Assembly (NCBI GenBank): GCA_913776615.1
Contig: CAJYPK010000025.1
Span: forward strand, 40,150 to 104,149
Length of the DNA: 64,000 bases
Direction: 5' to 3'
Source: an uncultured Hymenobacter sp.
Lineage (GTDB): Bacteria > Bacteroidota > Bacteroidia > Cytophagales > Hymenobacteraceae
Below are positions 35,570-44,878 of this stretch, piece after piece. The notes under the pieces are model-generated. The model was not told the origin of the DNA, did not search any database, and worked only from the letters and a program-made list of their open reading frames with translations. Both the position numbers and the translations under genes were made by a program. The number at the start of each line of letters is the position of its first letter. Position 1 is the stretch's first letter.

Positions 35570-36439
35570 ATGACGATTACCATTGCTCCGCACTCCGCCC
35601 AGCCACTCACCGTCAACCGCCTGGGCTACGGCACTATGCGCCTCACCGGCCCCGAGGTGTGGGGCGAGCCGGCCAACCGGCCCGAGGCTCTTGAAATTTT
35701 GAAAACGGCCGTAGCCAGCGGCGTTAACTTTTTGGATACGGCCGATTATTACGGCGAGGACGTAACCAACCGCCTTATCGCCGAGGCGCTGCACCCCTAC
35801 CCCAACGACTTGGTTATCTGCACCAAGGTGGGTGCCACCCGCCGGCCCGACAAGAGCTGGGTGCCCTTCAACACGCCCGAAAACCTGCGCACCAGCATCG
35901 ACAACAACCTGCGCACCCTGCGCCAGGAACAGGTGCAACTGGTGCACCTGCGGCTGATGGGGCCCGGCCCGGTACCGCTGGCCGAGCAGCTCGGGGCTAT
36001 GTTTGACCTGCAAAAAGAAGGAAAAATCCTGCACGTGGGCCTGAGCAACGTTACCCGCGCCGAGCTGGAGGAAGGCCTGCGCCTCGGCCCCATCGCCACG
36101 GTCGAAAACATGTACAGCTACGCCCAGCGCACGACCGTAGACCTGGGCCACGGGGCCAACCCCGGCGGCGAGGAAGTGCTGGACCTGTGCGAGCGGCATG
36201 GCATCCCGCTCATTCCGTTTTTCTCGCTGCTGCACGGCCTACCCAAGGCGGGCAACAAACTCGCGGAAGTGGCCCGCCGCCACGGGGCCACCGAGGCCCA
36301 GCTCAACATCGCCTGGCTGCTGCACAAGTCGCCCTGGATTCTGCCGATCCCGGGCACGTCGTCGCTGGCTCACTTGCGCGAAAACCTGAAGGCGGCCGAC
36401 CTTCGCCTGAGCGCCGAGGACATGGCTTACCTGGGCTGA
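35570..36439 (+). CDS. Aldo/keto reductase
   Basis: 289 residues, (beta/alpha)8 barrel. The tetrad is visible: Asp and Tyr in NFLDTADYYGED, Lys in LVICTKVGATRR, and His in QVQLVHLRLM. The C-terminal cofactor region (GTSSLAHLRENLKAADLRLS) fits NADPH binding. Its substrate is unknown. It stands alone between the rhodopsin and a palindromic repeat. Confidence 0.9.
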   Translation: MTITIAPHSAQPLTVNRLGYGTMRLTGPEVWGEPANRPEALEILKTAVASGVNFLDTADYYGEDVTNRLIAEALHPYPNDLVICTKVGATRRPDKSWVPFNTPENLRTSIDNNLRTLRQEQVQLVHLRLMGPGPVPLAEQLGAMFDLQKEGKILHVGLSNVTRAELEEGLRLGPIATVENMYSYAQRTTVDLGHGANPGGEEVLDLCERHGIPLIPFFSLLHGLPKAGNKLAEVARRHGATEAQLNIAWLLHKSPWILPIPGTSSLAHLRENLKAADLRLSAEDMAYLG

Positions 36440-36623
36440 CAAAAGCAGTAAGCTGCTCGGAACAGGCGTTATAGCAGTAGCCCAGCCGTTATAATTTGGG
36501 GTGCCTGATGTGACAGTTAAATTGCTGCATAAGGACTGCCTGAAGTTAGGCAGACCAAACGCGGCCGATAGTAACCCTTGGTTTTATTTGCGGGAGTTAG
36601 TAGAAAAACGGCCTTTCGCAAAA

Positions 36624-36716
36624 CGCCTGTCATGCTGAGCTTGCGAAGCATCTTATTACGCCCGGCCAAGCCGTTCCAACGCGGGTAGATGCTTCGCAGG
36701 CTCAGCATGGCAAGCG
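36624..36716. repeat. GTCATGCTGAGC-family palindrome, copy 4
   Basis: 30-base arms at 36624-36653 and 36687-36716 with three mismatches. It lies between the AKR gene and the polysaccharide deacetylase gene. Confidence 0.9.
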
Positions 36717-36746
36717 TTGGGCGGGCTAAACTTTGAGAGCAGATTC

Positions 36747-37565
36747 ATGAGCAAGACTTTGACTTACCCCACTCTCTCCTTATTCGCCGCGCTGCTACTC
36801 AGCGGGCACGCCAGCCGGGCGCAGGGCCCGTGGCACGGCAAGCAATGCGCCGTGGTGCTGACCTACGACGACGCCATCGACGCGGACCTCGACAACGTAG
36901 TACCCGCGCTGGATTCGGCGGGGCTGCGGGGGACGTTTTACCTCATCGGGTCGGCGCCAGCCGTGGCGCGGCGGCTGCCCGAGTGGCGCCGGGCCGCCGC
37001 GCGCGGCCACGAGTTGGGCAACCACTCCCTGATGCACCCCTGCGATGGCAGCCTGCCCGGCCGCAGTTTCGTAGGCCCCGACAACGACCTGAGCAACTAC
37101 ACCGTGAACCGGGCCGTCAGCGAAATCAGGGCTAACAATACCCTGCTCGCGGCCATTGATGGCAAGCAGAAGCGCACGTTTGCTTACCCCTGCGGCGACC
37201 GGCAGATTGGTGGCGTTGATTTTTACGCGCCGCTAAAAGCCGACTTTGTCGCGGCGCGGGGGGTGCAGCCCGGCCTGCAACCGGCCGCGCAGGTAGACCT
37301 CAGCAACGTGCGGTGCTATTCGATACATGGCCAGGACGGCCAGTACCTGCTCGGCTTAGTGAAGCAGGCCGAGCAGACGCACACGCTGCTGGTATTCTTG
37401 TTTCACGGCGTGGGCGGCGGGCACAGCCTCAACGTGAGCCTGGCGGCGCATCGGCAGCTGGTGCGCTACCTGCGGGCGCACCAACAAGACATCTGGGTGG
37501 CCCCCATGGTGGAAGTAGCCGAAGAAATAAAAGCGGGTCAACCGGCGTTGGCTCCTGCCCGTTAA
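36747..37565 (+). CDS. Secreted polysaccharide deacetylase (NodB-like)
   Basis: 272 residues. Signal peptide about 1-26 ending SRAQ. The NodB domain has the catalytic Asp pair in VVLTYDDAIDADL, the zinc His pair in HELGNHSLMHPC (H...H), and the C-terminal VFLFHGVGG motif. It should deacetylate a GlcNAc-containing polymer in the periplasm or outside the cell. It is not adjacent to other polymer genes. Start at the ATG at 36747; the longer reading starts with TTG. Confidence 0.85.
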   Translation: MSKTLTYPTLSLFAALLLSGHASRAQGPWHGKQCAVVLTYDDAIDADLDNVVPALDSAGLRGTFYLIGSAPAVARRLPEWRRAAARGHELGNHSLMHPCDGSLPGRSFVGPDNDLSNYTVNRAVSEIRANNTLLAAIDGKQKRTFAYPCGDRQIGGVDFYAPLKADFVAARGVQPGLQPAAQVDLSNVRCYSIHGQDGQYLLGLVKQAEQTHTLLVFLFHGVGGGHSLNVSLAAHRQLVRYLRAHQQDIWVAPMVEVAEEIKAGQPALAPAR

Positions 37566-37694
37566 GAGGCAGCGCGGGCTGATAGCTTCAGTTAGCCGAC
37601 CCCGATTGAAAAGCCCTCTTACGACCACGGCGCCCGCGATTCCGCGGCCGTAATAGGGTAGTATTCCTGGCCCAGCCGGGTAGTAGCAAGTAGT

Positions 37695-38801
37695 ATGAGT
37701 ATTCAACTGAGAGGCAGTCTAGCCGGATTGCTGTTGCTTGGTGGCTTATCGACCCGGGCGCAGTCGCTGGCGGGCGTGTGGCAGGGAGTGGAAGATGAGT
37801 TTGCGCCCCAGGGCTACTGCCCCTCGGTGCTGCGGGTGCAGCAGCGCGGGGGCGAGAGCGTATTTGGGGTGCTGTATCAGCAGTCGGGTGCGCAGGCCGG
37901 GATATCAGTTACGTTTCAGATGGAGGGCACGCCCACGCCGGACGGCCTCACGCTGGAGCACGTGCGCAAGCTCGCCGAAAATGGGCGCTCGCTGTTTCGC
38001 TACTGGTGCGCGGGCTCCATTGCCTTCACCTACGATGCCAGCCAGGAGAAGCTGACCGGCTACGCCACCTACGCGCCCCAGGGCCAGTGCAGCACCGGCA
38101 CTTTCACCCTCTACCGCGTCAAGCTAAAGTCGGCGGCTACCGTACCGGCGGGCGCGTTGACCACGCTGCGCGTATCGGGCCGCGACGTGCGCTGGTACGC
38201 GGATCCCGAGCTGACCCGGCCCGTGGCCACCGGCAATACCTACGCCACTCGGCTACGCCAGACTACCACCTTTTACCTCAAGCAAGGCTACTTCGCCACC
38301 GCTGAGAGTCCGGTGGTGCCCATCACCATCCGGGTCAGCGGGCCGGGGCCGACTGCCATGCCGGTTGCCCCCGCCCCACCCGATTCGCTCCAACCCCTGG
38401 CCCCCACGCCCGTGCCCGTGCCACCCGTCGCGCCGCCGGCGCTGGCAACTACGGCACCGGTCGCCCCGCTTCCGCCGCCGGTAGTACTGCCCACCGTGCT
38501 GTTTAAGCTGGCTACGGCCGAGCTGCTACCCACCGCTCGCCCGGCGCTCAATCGCCTGGCCGAAGAGCTGCGGGCGCGGCCGACGCTGCGCCTGCGCATC
38601 GCCGGGCACACCGACCGCGTGGGCGAGTCGGAAAAAAACCAAGTCCTTTCGGAGCAGCGCGCCGAAACGGTGAAGGCCTATCTCGTACAAGCTGGCATTG
38701 CGGCTGACCGCCTGAGCGCCGTCGGCTACGGCGACAAGCAGCCGCTCTACCCCGCTCCCGACGCCCGCAATCGGCGCGTAGAAGTGCAGGAATTACCCTA
38801 A
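37695..38801 (+). CDS. OmpA-family protein with an N-terminal domain of unknown function
   Basis: 368 residues. Signal peptide about 1-22 (LLLLGGLSTRAQS). Residues 25-150 resemble a small beta-rich domain (GVWQGVEDEFAPQGYCPSVL, with four Cys: two near residues 40-45, two near 100-135). A Pro/Ala/Val-rich linker spans about 220-265, and the OmpA_C domain fills 270-368 (VLFKLATAELLPTARPALNR, RIAGHTDRVGESEK, RNRRVEV). The OmpA part binds peptidoglycan; the N-terminal domain is likely periplasmic or surface-exposed. Confidence 0.8.
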   Translation: MSIQLRGSLAGLLLLGGLSTRAQSLAGVWQGVEDEFAPQGYCPSVLRVQQRGGESVFGVLYQQSGAQAGISVTFQMEGTPTPDGLTLEHVRKLAENGRSLFRYWCAGSIAFTYDASQEKLTGYATYAPQGQCSTGTFTLYRVKLKSAATVPAGALTTLRVSGRDVRWYADPELTRPVATGNTYATRLRQTTTFYLKQGYFATAESPVVPITIRVSGPGPTAMPVAPAPPDSLQPLAPTPVPVPPVAPPALATTAPVAPLPPPVVLPTVLFKLATAELLPTARPALNRLAEELRARPTLRLRIAGHTDRVGESEKNQVLSEQRAETVKAYLVQAGIAADRLSAVGYGDKQPLYPAPDARNRRVEVQELP

Positions 38802-38943
38802 CCGAGACGTGCGCTGGGCGTTGAGCGGTTTAAAAAACCGGCGGTAAGTAAATACGTTGGTCAGCGTAGCCAGCGATTCCCCACCCCATTCTCACCCGAG
38901 CGCCCGCCCAACCAACTGCCCCGGCTTCCCCACAACCTTGCTC

Positions 38944-39357
38944 ATGGCTACCCCAGCTACTGCCACCCTCCTCTTCGACGGCGTGTGCAACCTCTGCAAC
39001 GGGGTTGTGCAATTTATTATCCGGCACGACCAACGGGGAATTTTCCGCTTTGTCGCCTTGCAAAGCGACCTGGGGCAGGCGCTACTAGCGGCCCACGGAC
39101 AGCCCCTCCCCCCGCCCGGTGGCCCCGAGTCGGTCGTACTGCTCGAAGGCGGACGGCTGTATTCGCATTCGACGGCGGTACTGCGCATTGCCGGGCTGCT
39201 AGGGGGGCCGTGGCGGCTGGCGGCGGTGGGCTGGCTGCTACCCCGGCCCTGGCGCGACGCCCTGTACCGCTACGTAGCCCGGCATCGCTACCGGTGGTTT
39301 GGCCGGCGGGAAGCCTGCTGGCTACCCACGCCCGAGCTGCGGGCGCGCTTCCTGTAG
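38944..39357 (+). CDS. DCC-family (DUF393) thiol-disulfide oxidoreductase
   Basis: 138 residues. The motif DGVCNLCN at residues 12-19 holds the two cysteines (DxxCxLC) that define the DCC family. The remaining pattern (FIIRHDQRGIFRFVALQSD, GGPWRLAAVGWLLPRPWRDALYRYVARHRYRWFGR) is standard. The biological partner is unknown. The ATG at 38944 gives the usual start. Confidence 0.85.
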   Translation: MATPATATLLFDGVCNLCNGVVQFIIRHDQRGIFRFVALQSDLGQALLAAHGQPLPPPGGPESVVLLEGGRLYSHSTAVLRIAGLLGGPWRLAAVGWLLPRPWRDALYRYVARHRYRWFGRREACWLPTPELRARFL

Positions 39358-39395
39358 GCCAGCCCGGGCGGTGCGGCGCCTACGCGACGCGGCTT

Positions 39396-39403
39396 TATCT
39401 TTG
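39396..39403 (+). promoter_or_regulatory. -7 element before ketoisomerase-like gene
   Basis: TATCTTTG matches TAnnTTTG exactly, 17 bases before the ATG at 39421, which would leave a very short leader. Confidence 0.45.
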
Positions 39404-39420
39404 CCGGCCACTTTCGCTGC

Positions 39421-39792
39421 ATGACGCTTCCCTATCTTTTCACTCTCCCAACCCACGGCACAGCCGCCAGCGGCTGGCTCACGGTAGCTGAAACCAGTGG
39501 CTTACCCTTCGCCGTGCAGCGGGCTTACTGGATAACGGAGGTGCCCACTGGCCGGGTGCGCGGGCGCCACGCCCATCACACCCTGGAGCAAGTGCTGGTG
39601 GCAGTGCACGGGCGGGTCACGCTGCACGTGCAGGCGGAAAGCCAAGAGCCCGTGTCGTTTTGCCTGGAGCAACCCCAGCAGGCGCTGTACCTGCCGCCGC
39701 ACTGCTGGCCCGCCATTCACTTCGAGCCGGGCGCCGTGCTGTTATGCCTGGCTTCGCAGCCCTACGATCCGGCCGATTACATCCACGAGTAG
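39421..39792 (+). CDS. WxcM/FdtA-type sugar 3,4-ketoisomerase-like cupin
   Basis: 123 residues. A single cupin domain with the typical VRGRHAHHTLEQVLVAVHGRVTLHV metal-binding-like strand pair and the C-terminal LASQPYDPADYIHE. FdtA/QdtA proteins isomerise dTDP-4-keto-6-deoxy-glucose on the way to Fuc3NAc or Qui3NAc sugars; the partners (aminotransferase, acetyltransferase) are missing here, so it may act with distant genes. Its last 51 bases overlap the convergent GT2 gene. Confidence 0.8.
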   Translation: MTLPYLFTLPTHGTAASGWLTVAETSGLPFAVQRAYWITEVPTGRVRGRHAHHTLEQVLVAVHGRVTLHVQAESQEPVSFCLEQPQQALYLPPHCWPAIHFEPGAVLLCLASQPYDPADYIHE

Positions 39793-40632
39793 CCCGGTGG
39801 CCTGGCGGGCGGCGTCCCACTGGCGGCGGCGCAGGGCGTGCAGTAGCTCGTAGCGCAGGCGGCCGGCCAGGGCGCGGGCCTCGGCCGGGGTGCGACTCAG
39901 CGCCAAGGCCTTGCGGCACACGGCCAGCGTGGACAGCAGGTAAGGATCGTGCGTGGTAGTGACCTGGGCGCTCATGCTGCGCGGATGCTTGCGCTTGCGG
40001 GTCGTGACGGCATCCTGGTACTGAAAGCGCCAGTCGCGACTGGCCCGCACCCAGAAATCGAAGTCTTCGTAGCTCAGCGCCTCGTCGTAGCCGCCCAGGG
40101 CCAGCAGCGTAGCGCGGCGCATAAGCATGGTGGGCGTGCTGATGAAATAGCGGCGCAGCACCTCCCCAAATACCCAGCCGCTGGCCGGGCGCGGGTGCAG
40201 CCCGCCGGCAGTGGCCCGGTGGTACAGTCCCAGCGACACGCCAGCTTCGCTAATGAGCTCGCAGTTGGAATACACCATGCCGTAGTCGGGCGGCAGGCTT
40301 TGGAAAAGCGCTACCTGCTGGCGCAGCCGCTGGGGCAGCAGGACGTCGTCGGTGGCGAAATCCACCACAAACTCGCCCTGGCTTTGAAAAAAAGCCTGGT
40401 TGAAGGCCCGGCAGTTACCACTATTAGCGGGGAGCAGCAGCAGGTGCCAGCCGGGCTGCGCCCGGGCATAGGCTTGCAGGATGGCCGGGCTGCCGTCGGT
40501 ACTGCCATTGTCTACCAGCCAAACTTCCACTGGCGCATACTCTTGAGCCAGAATAGAATCCAGCGCCTCGCGCAGGTAGGGCGCGTGGTTGTGGCAGAGC
40601 GCGATGATGGTGACGAGCGGGGCGGCGGGCAT
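39742..40632 (-). CDS. Glycosyltransferase family 2
   Basis: 296 residues. GT-A fold: VTIIALCHNHAPYLREALDSI, VEVWLVDNGSTDGSP, and the DXD-like FVVDFATDDVLLP; acceptor-loop region YEDFDFWVRASRDW. It adds a sugar to a surface glycan; sugar unknown. The 3' end overlaps the cupin gene by 51 bases. The preferred start is the ATG at 40632; the TTG at 40686 gives a longer N-terminus. Confidence 0.9.
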   Translation of the reverse strand: MPAAPLVTIIALCHNHAPYLREALDSILAQEYAPVEVWLVDNGSTDGSPAILQAYARAQPGWHLLLLPANSGNCRAFNQAFFQSQGEFVVDFATDDVLLPQRLRQQVALFQSLPPDYGMVYSNCELISEAGVSLGLYHRATAGGLHPRPASGWVFGEVLRRYFISTPTMLMRRATLLALGGYDEALSYEDFDFWVRASRDWRFQYQDAVTTRKRKHPRSMSAQVTTTHDPYLLSTLAVCRKALALSRTPAEARALAGRLRYELLHALRRRQWDAARQATGLLVDVIGRIVGLRSQA

Positions 40633-40838
40633 GGGGCCGGGCGTTTGGCTGGCGGGAGAATGGGTAGGCAATGGAGCGCCGGGCAATACCGGACGCTAAG
40701 ACCGTTGAAAAGTAGGCGTCCGGCACTACGTGCGCGGCGTCAACTCCCCTTTTTATGCAATCCGCCTCAGTACGGTTCGCGGCATTTTGCACAACTTATT
40801 CGAGTGAAGCGCCGCTTTACCGGCAAAAGCTACGCTGC

Positions 40839-42086
40839 TTATTTCCAACGCCACCTGTACAGCGCCGCGCACAGCCCCAGGAGCACGGTGTAGTACAGCG
40901 CGTAGGCCCACACCACCCCAGGCAGGCCGTACTGCTGCACCAGCGCCAGCAGCGCGGCTACGTACAGCACGGCACCTACGGCCTGCATGGCGAGGTAGGG
41001 CAGCGGCCGGGCTTTAGCCAGTAAGTAATAGAGAAACACCCAGGCCAGAAACTTGGCCCAGTCGCCCAGCAGCTGCGGGGCCAGCAGCTCGCGGGCGGCC
41101 AGCAGCCGCGGCGCAAAGAGCAACGGTAGCAGCACGTTGCGCAGGGCGAAGACCAGGCCCAGCGCCCCGGCCAGCCCCACGGCCAGCAGGCCCAGCACGG
41201 CCTCCAGGTAGCGCCGGGCCTGGGCGGGGGTGGCGGTAAGCGCCGCCAAGCGCGGATAGAAAACGGTATTGAGCACGGCTCCCATTACCAGGGTGTAGTT
41301 GTCGGACAGCTTGGCCACGGCCTGCCACAGGTCGGTGCGGGCCGGGGCGTAGTGCGCAATCAGCCAGGCCCGCAGGCCGTAATCGACGGCCCGGCCGCAG
41401 ACCAGCGAGCCGGCGGCCATGAGCAGAAAGGGCAACAGGCCGCGCCCGGCGACCAGGCTGGGCCGCCAGCGCCAGCCCGCCCACAGCCCCGCCCGCCACG
41501 CGGCCCAGCCCGCCAGTGGCAGCGTGAGCGCCTGCCCCACCAGGTAAGCCAGCAGCACCCGGCGCAGCGGCCAGCCCGCCGCCAGCGTGGCCGCCACCGC
41601 CGCCGCTCCCAGCACGCTAATGGCCAGGGCCTGCACCACGTAAGGCCCCCGCCGGCCCGCCGCCAGCAACGCCGTACTTAGCAGCGCCTGGGTAGTCACG
41701 AGCAACATTCCCACCGTGAACAACGCGGCCCGGCCCGGCGGCCAGGCCGGGCCCCCAGTAGCCAGCAGCAGCCCCCCGGCCCCCAGCCCCCCCAGCCCCG
41801 TGAGCAGCAGCGCGGCCCCCAGCCAGGCCCGGTGGCGGCCCGAGCCCGGCCGTAGCGGGGCCAGCCGCGTGGTGGCTCCCACCTGCACGCCATCGGTGGG
41901 CAACGCGCCGAAAAGGGCCATCAGGTTTTGAAACTGGGCCAGTTGGGTGAGGCCGCCCGGACCGCCGTAGAGCGCTACCAGCTTGTTGAGGGTGAGCGCC
42001 CCGGCGGCCCGCGCTACCAGGGCCACCCCCGTGCCCAGTGAGCCGCGCACGAAGCCCTGCCATATTGTTCGCACCGGAGTAGCCAT
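40839..42086 (-). CDS. Wzx-like polysaccharide flippase
   Basis: 415 residues, about 12 transmembrane helices, strongly Leu/Ala-rich. The pattern with SLGTGVALVARAAGALTLNKLVALYGGPGGLTQLAQFQN resembles the WzxE/lipid-III flippase family, which moves lipid-linked oligosaccharides across the inner membrane. Together with the cupin, GT2 and FemAB-like genes around it, it suggests a small O-antigen or capsule unit. A GACCTTTG-like box on the minus strand lies only a few bases before the ATG. Confidence 0.85.
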   Translation of the reverse strand: MATPVRTIWQGFVRGSLGTGVALVARAAGALTLNKLVALYGGPGGLTQLAQFQNLMALFGALPTDGVQVGATTRLAPLRPGSGRHRAWLGAALLLTGLGGLGAGGLLLATGGPAWPPGRAALFTVGMLLVTTQALLSTALLAAGRRGPYVVQALAISVLGAAAVAATLAAGWPLRRVLLAYLVGQALTLPLAGWAAWRAGLWAGWRWRPSLVAGRGLLPFLLMAAGSLVCGRAVDYGLRAWLIAHYAPARTDLWQAVAKLSDNYTLVMGAVLNTVFYPRLAALTATPAQARRYLEAVLGLLAVGLAGALGLVFALRNVLLPLLFAPRLLAARELLAPQLLGDWAKFLAWVFLYYLLAKARPLPYLAMQAVGAVLYVAALLALVQQYGLPGVVWAYALYYTVLLGLCAALYRWRWK

Positions 42087-42221
42087 GCGGCAAAGGTCGG
42101 CAATGATGGCGCGGCGCAGAAAATCCGCTGGCGATTCGCGTCCGTGTACCTGCTGGCGCGGAGGCCCCGCACCGCCGGCCCGGCTTTAATGCTATGCTGT
42201 TAGCCTCTGCTTAGCAGCGCC

Positions 42222-43271
42222 TTATTCCCCGAGCGCCTTTTCCCAGCTCAGCCTGAGGCTACTCACGCCGCCCAGGTGACGCTTGAAGCGCAGCAGCGAG
42301 GTGTTGGGGCCGCTGGGTAGCGTCGAGGTACCCAAATCGACGACGGCCAGGCCCGAGGCGCGGGCGTAAGCGTGCAGGCTTTCGTTGAGCAGCACCACGG
42401 GGCTGAGGTGATTGTCGGCCAGCGGGCTGGCGGGATAAAAATTATACAGCACCCGCTCACTTACCTGGATGGCGATGGTGAGCGCCGCCCACTCGCCCCC
42501 CGGCTTGCGCACCGAAAAAATGAGGTGCTGGCGCGGAAACGCCCGGAACAGCTCCTGCACCCGCGCCAGCGGCAGCGATAACTCCTGCCCCCGCTCCTGC
42601 CGGCAGGCCGCGATAAAGTCATACACCCAAGGCAGAATAAGCGGCGGCTCCTGCTCGGGCACCAGGCCCGCCTGGTGGCAGCGGCGCAGACGGCGGCGCT
42701 CGCTGGGGTGCAGGTGAGCTTCGTAATCGCGGCGGGGGTCGAGGTAGTAATTTTCTTCGGCCTGCCCTACGGCGTAGTGCCGCTGGCGCAGCACCTCGGC
42801 CAGCTGGGCGGCCCCGGCGGGGTCGTAGCAAAAGGGATAGCCGCGCATCCTCAAGCGCTGCTGGCCCTGGGCGCGCAGGGTAAGCTCGGCCGTTTCGAGC
42901 AGCCGGTGCAGGGCGACATCGGGCACGCCGGGTGCCAGCTGCACGGCTCCGAACGGCGCTTGCCCCGGCGAGCTGGCCCGGCCCGGCCCGGCACCGTCGA
43001 GCACTACAAACAGCTGGGCCACTGTGATATTTTCTGCTTCGCTTTCCAGGAAAAAGCTGTGCACGGGCTGGCCGTGCGCCTGCAAGGCCTGGTGGGCAGG
43101 CTCCAGGTAGAGCCAGGGGGCGAAGGCCAGCGGCCGGCGCGGCCCGGCGGGTGGTTGACCGGCCGGGGCGGCGGCGGCGTATACGGCCCAGCCGGGCAGG
43201 GAAGGAAGGTGAGGAATGGCTTTCACAGAGTCTGACGAGCCGGGCAAAGTACGGCACTGGCCGGTACGCAT
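42222..43271 (-). CDS. FemAB/GNAT-like acyltransferase
   Basis: 349 residues. The C-terminal GNAT-like half contains the typical RRDYEAHLHPSERRRLRRC, LPWVYDFIAACRQERGQ, WAALTIAIQVSERVLYNFYPAS and LLRFKRHLGGV, as in FemAB/GNAT_6 proteins seen in polysaccharide clusters, where they transfer an acyl or aminoacyl group. The first 45 residues are Pro-rich and uncertain: the ATG at 43271 and a GTG at 43226 both work. It diverges from corA. Confidence 0.7.
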   Translation of the reverse strand: MRTGQCRTLPGSSDSVKAIPHLPSLPGWAVYAAAAPAGQPPAGPRRPLAFAPWLYLEPAHQALQAHGQPVHSFFLESEAENITVAQLFVVLDGAGPGRASSPGQAPFGAVQLAPGVPDVALHRLLETAELTLRAQGQQRLRMRGYPFCYDPAGAAQLAEVLRQRHYAVGQAEENYYLDPRRDYEAHLHPSERRRLRRCHQAGLVPEQEPPLILPWVYDFIAACRQERGQELSLPLARVQELFRAFPRQHLIFSVRKPGGEWAALTIAIQVSERVLYNFYPASPLADNHLSPVVLLNESLHAYARASGLAVVDLGTSTLPSGPNTSLLRFKRHLGGVSSLRLSWEKALGE

Positions 43272-43324
43272 TCTTTTACCCTAATCTTGCGGTGGTTTCC
43301 GCTCCTTTTCGCTATTTGCCCACC

Positions 43325-44512
43325 ATGAGTTTCACCGACTCGCCGCCCCGCACCCGCCCGACTGCGCCTGGCCTCCCGCCCCTGCCGCCCAACCCCGACC
43401 GCGAAGCCCGCCGCCAGGCGCTGCTTCAAAACGTGGGCCTGCGCCCCGGCACGCTGAGCATCAACGCCGACTCGCTCAAGCCCAGGCTCTTTCTGATGTC
43501 GTACGACGAAAAATCGTTTACCGAGGCCGAGTACACCGACCGCTACGACGAGCTGCTGGCCTTCCTGCGCGAGCACCCCGACCTGAAACATTGGGTAGAC
43601 GTGCGCGGCTACGACGATCTACCCCTGATGGAGCGCATTATGCAGGATTTTGGCCTGCACCCGCTGCAAATGGAAGACGTGCTGGGCGACTACCAGCGGG
43701 CCAAGGTGGAAGTATTCGACGACAACCGGCTCTTCCTGGTGTCGCGCATGACCGACTTCACGGCCGAGCTGACGGTGCACGACGACCAGCTTTCCCTCTT
43801 CACCGGGCCGAACTACGTGCTTTCGTTTCAGGACGACTATGATGACTGCCTGGAAGTCCTGCGCAATCGCATCCGGGCCAATTTCAGCCAGTTGCGCCGC
43901 CGCTCGGTGAGCTACCTGGCCTACGCGCTCACCGACGTGGTGCTCGACCATTATTACCCGACGATGGCGGCCATCGGCGACTATATCGAGGAACTGGAAA
44001 CCTGCATCTTCGCCGAGAAAAGTCAGAAGCGCCTGCTGGCCCGCATCCTGCGCGTGAAGAAGGACGTGGTGCGCTTCCGCCGCCTCGTGTACCCGGAGCG
44101 CGATAAGATGTCGGAAATCCTGCGCCTGCCCGACGAGATAGTGCCCGAGGAAATCAAGGTGTATTACCGCGACGCCTACGACCACGCCATTCAGGCCCTC
44201 GACCTGGCCGAGAGCTACCGCGACAATATTTCCTCGCTGGCCGACCTCTTCCTCTCCGATCAGAGCAACCGCATGAACGAGGTAATGAAGGTGCTGACCA
44301 TCATCAGCTCCATCTTCATTCCGCTCAGCTTCGTGGTGGGCCTCTACGGCATGAACTTTCAGCACGAGGATGCGCACGGCCACGTACTGCCGCTCAACAT
44401 GCCCGAGCTGTATTCGCCGGTCGGCTACCCGGTTTTGCTGTGCGTGCTGCTGCTCATCGTGTGCATTCAGCTGTACTATTTCTGGCGCAAGGGCTGGCTC
44501 AACAACGACTAA
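43325..44512 (+). CDS. corA: CorA-family Mg2+/Co2+ transporter
   Basis: 395 residues. Large cytoplasmic N-terminal domain (about 1-320), then two transmembrane helices near the C-terminus with the family hallmark YGMNF after TM1 (residues about 340-344) and TM2 at about 368-388. A long helix with VRFRRLVYPERDKMSEILR precedes TM1. It lets Mg2+ enter as a pentamer. The ATG at 43325 is the homologous start. Confidence 0.93.
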   Translation: MSFTDSPPRTRPTAPGLPPLPPNPDREARRQALLQNVGLRPGTLSINADSLKPRLFLMSYDEKSFTEAEYTDRYDELLAFLREHPDLKHWVDVRGYDDLPLMERIMQDFGLHPLQMEDVLGDYQRAKVEVFDDNRLFLVSRMTDFTAELTVHDDQLSLFTGPNYVLSFQDDYDDCLEVLRNRIRANFSQLRRRSVSYLAYALTDVVLDHYYPTMAAIGDYIEELETCIFAEKSQKRLLARILRVKKDVVRFRRLVYPERDKMSEILRLPDEIVPEEIKVYYRDAYDHAIQALDLAESYRDNISSLADLFLSDQSNRMNEVMKVLTIISSIFIPLSFVVGLYGMNFQHEDAHGHVLPLNMPELYSPVGYPVLLCVLLLIVCIQLYYFWRKGWLNND

Positions 44513-44593
44513 GCAAGTGTACCACCACTGTCTTGGCTATTCATTAAGCCTTCACGGTCAGCGTTCTATCTTTAAATAGAATCTGTATGCTCT

Positions 44594-44803
44594 ATGAAAA
44601 TGCCGATAATTGGGGGAAGCTTGCTGCTGCTGGCGCTGCTGGTGACACCGGATGGACACGGCGCACATCATCAGCATCATTACGTGTGTTCTCTGCGTGA
44701 CCGCCCGGCCCGCCCGGCGCAGCTGCGGCCCCCGCGCATCGTGCGCACGCCAGCCGTAGCGCGCCAGCACCGGCAGGTGCGCGTAGTTCAAATTAGCCGT
44801 TAG
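44594..44803 (+). CDS. Possible small secreted His/Arg-rich protein
   Basis: 69 residues: a hydrophobic N-terminus (about 1-18) followed by HGAHHQHHYVC and an Arg/Pro-rich tail. The signal-peptide-like start and a TATCTTTA box (near 44568) hint at a real gene, but there is no recognisable family, and it could be a chance frame in a high-GC genome. Confidence 0.35.
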   Translation: MKMPIIGGSLLLLALLVTPDGHGAHHQHHYVCSLRDRPARPAQLRPPRIVRTPAVARQHRQVRVVQISR

Positions 44804-44872
44804 CTAGTAGCTGCTAGCAGTTAGCCCCTGTTCAGGAGAGCTAACAGCCAGCCGCTAATGGCTAACAGCTTA
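44793..44872. repeat. Palindromic word repeat after the 44.6 kb frame
   Basis: Left part TTAGCCGTTAGCTAGTAGC at 44793-44826 pairs imperfectly with GCTAACAGCCAGCCGC... at 44840-44872. Words AGCTGCTAGC and GCTAACAGCT are shared with the in-frame element inside icmF (25535-25603). Confidence 0.75.
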
Positions 44873-44878
44873 ACAACA

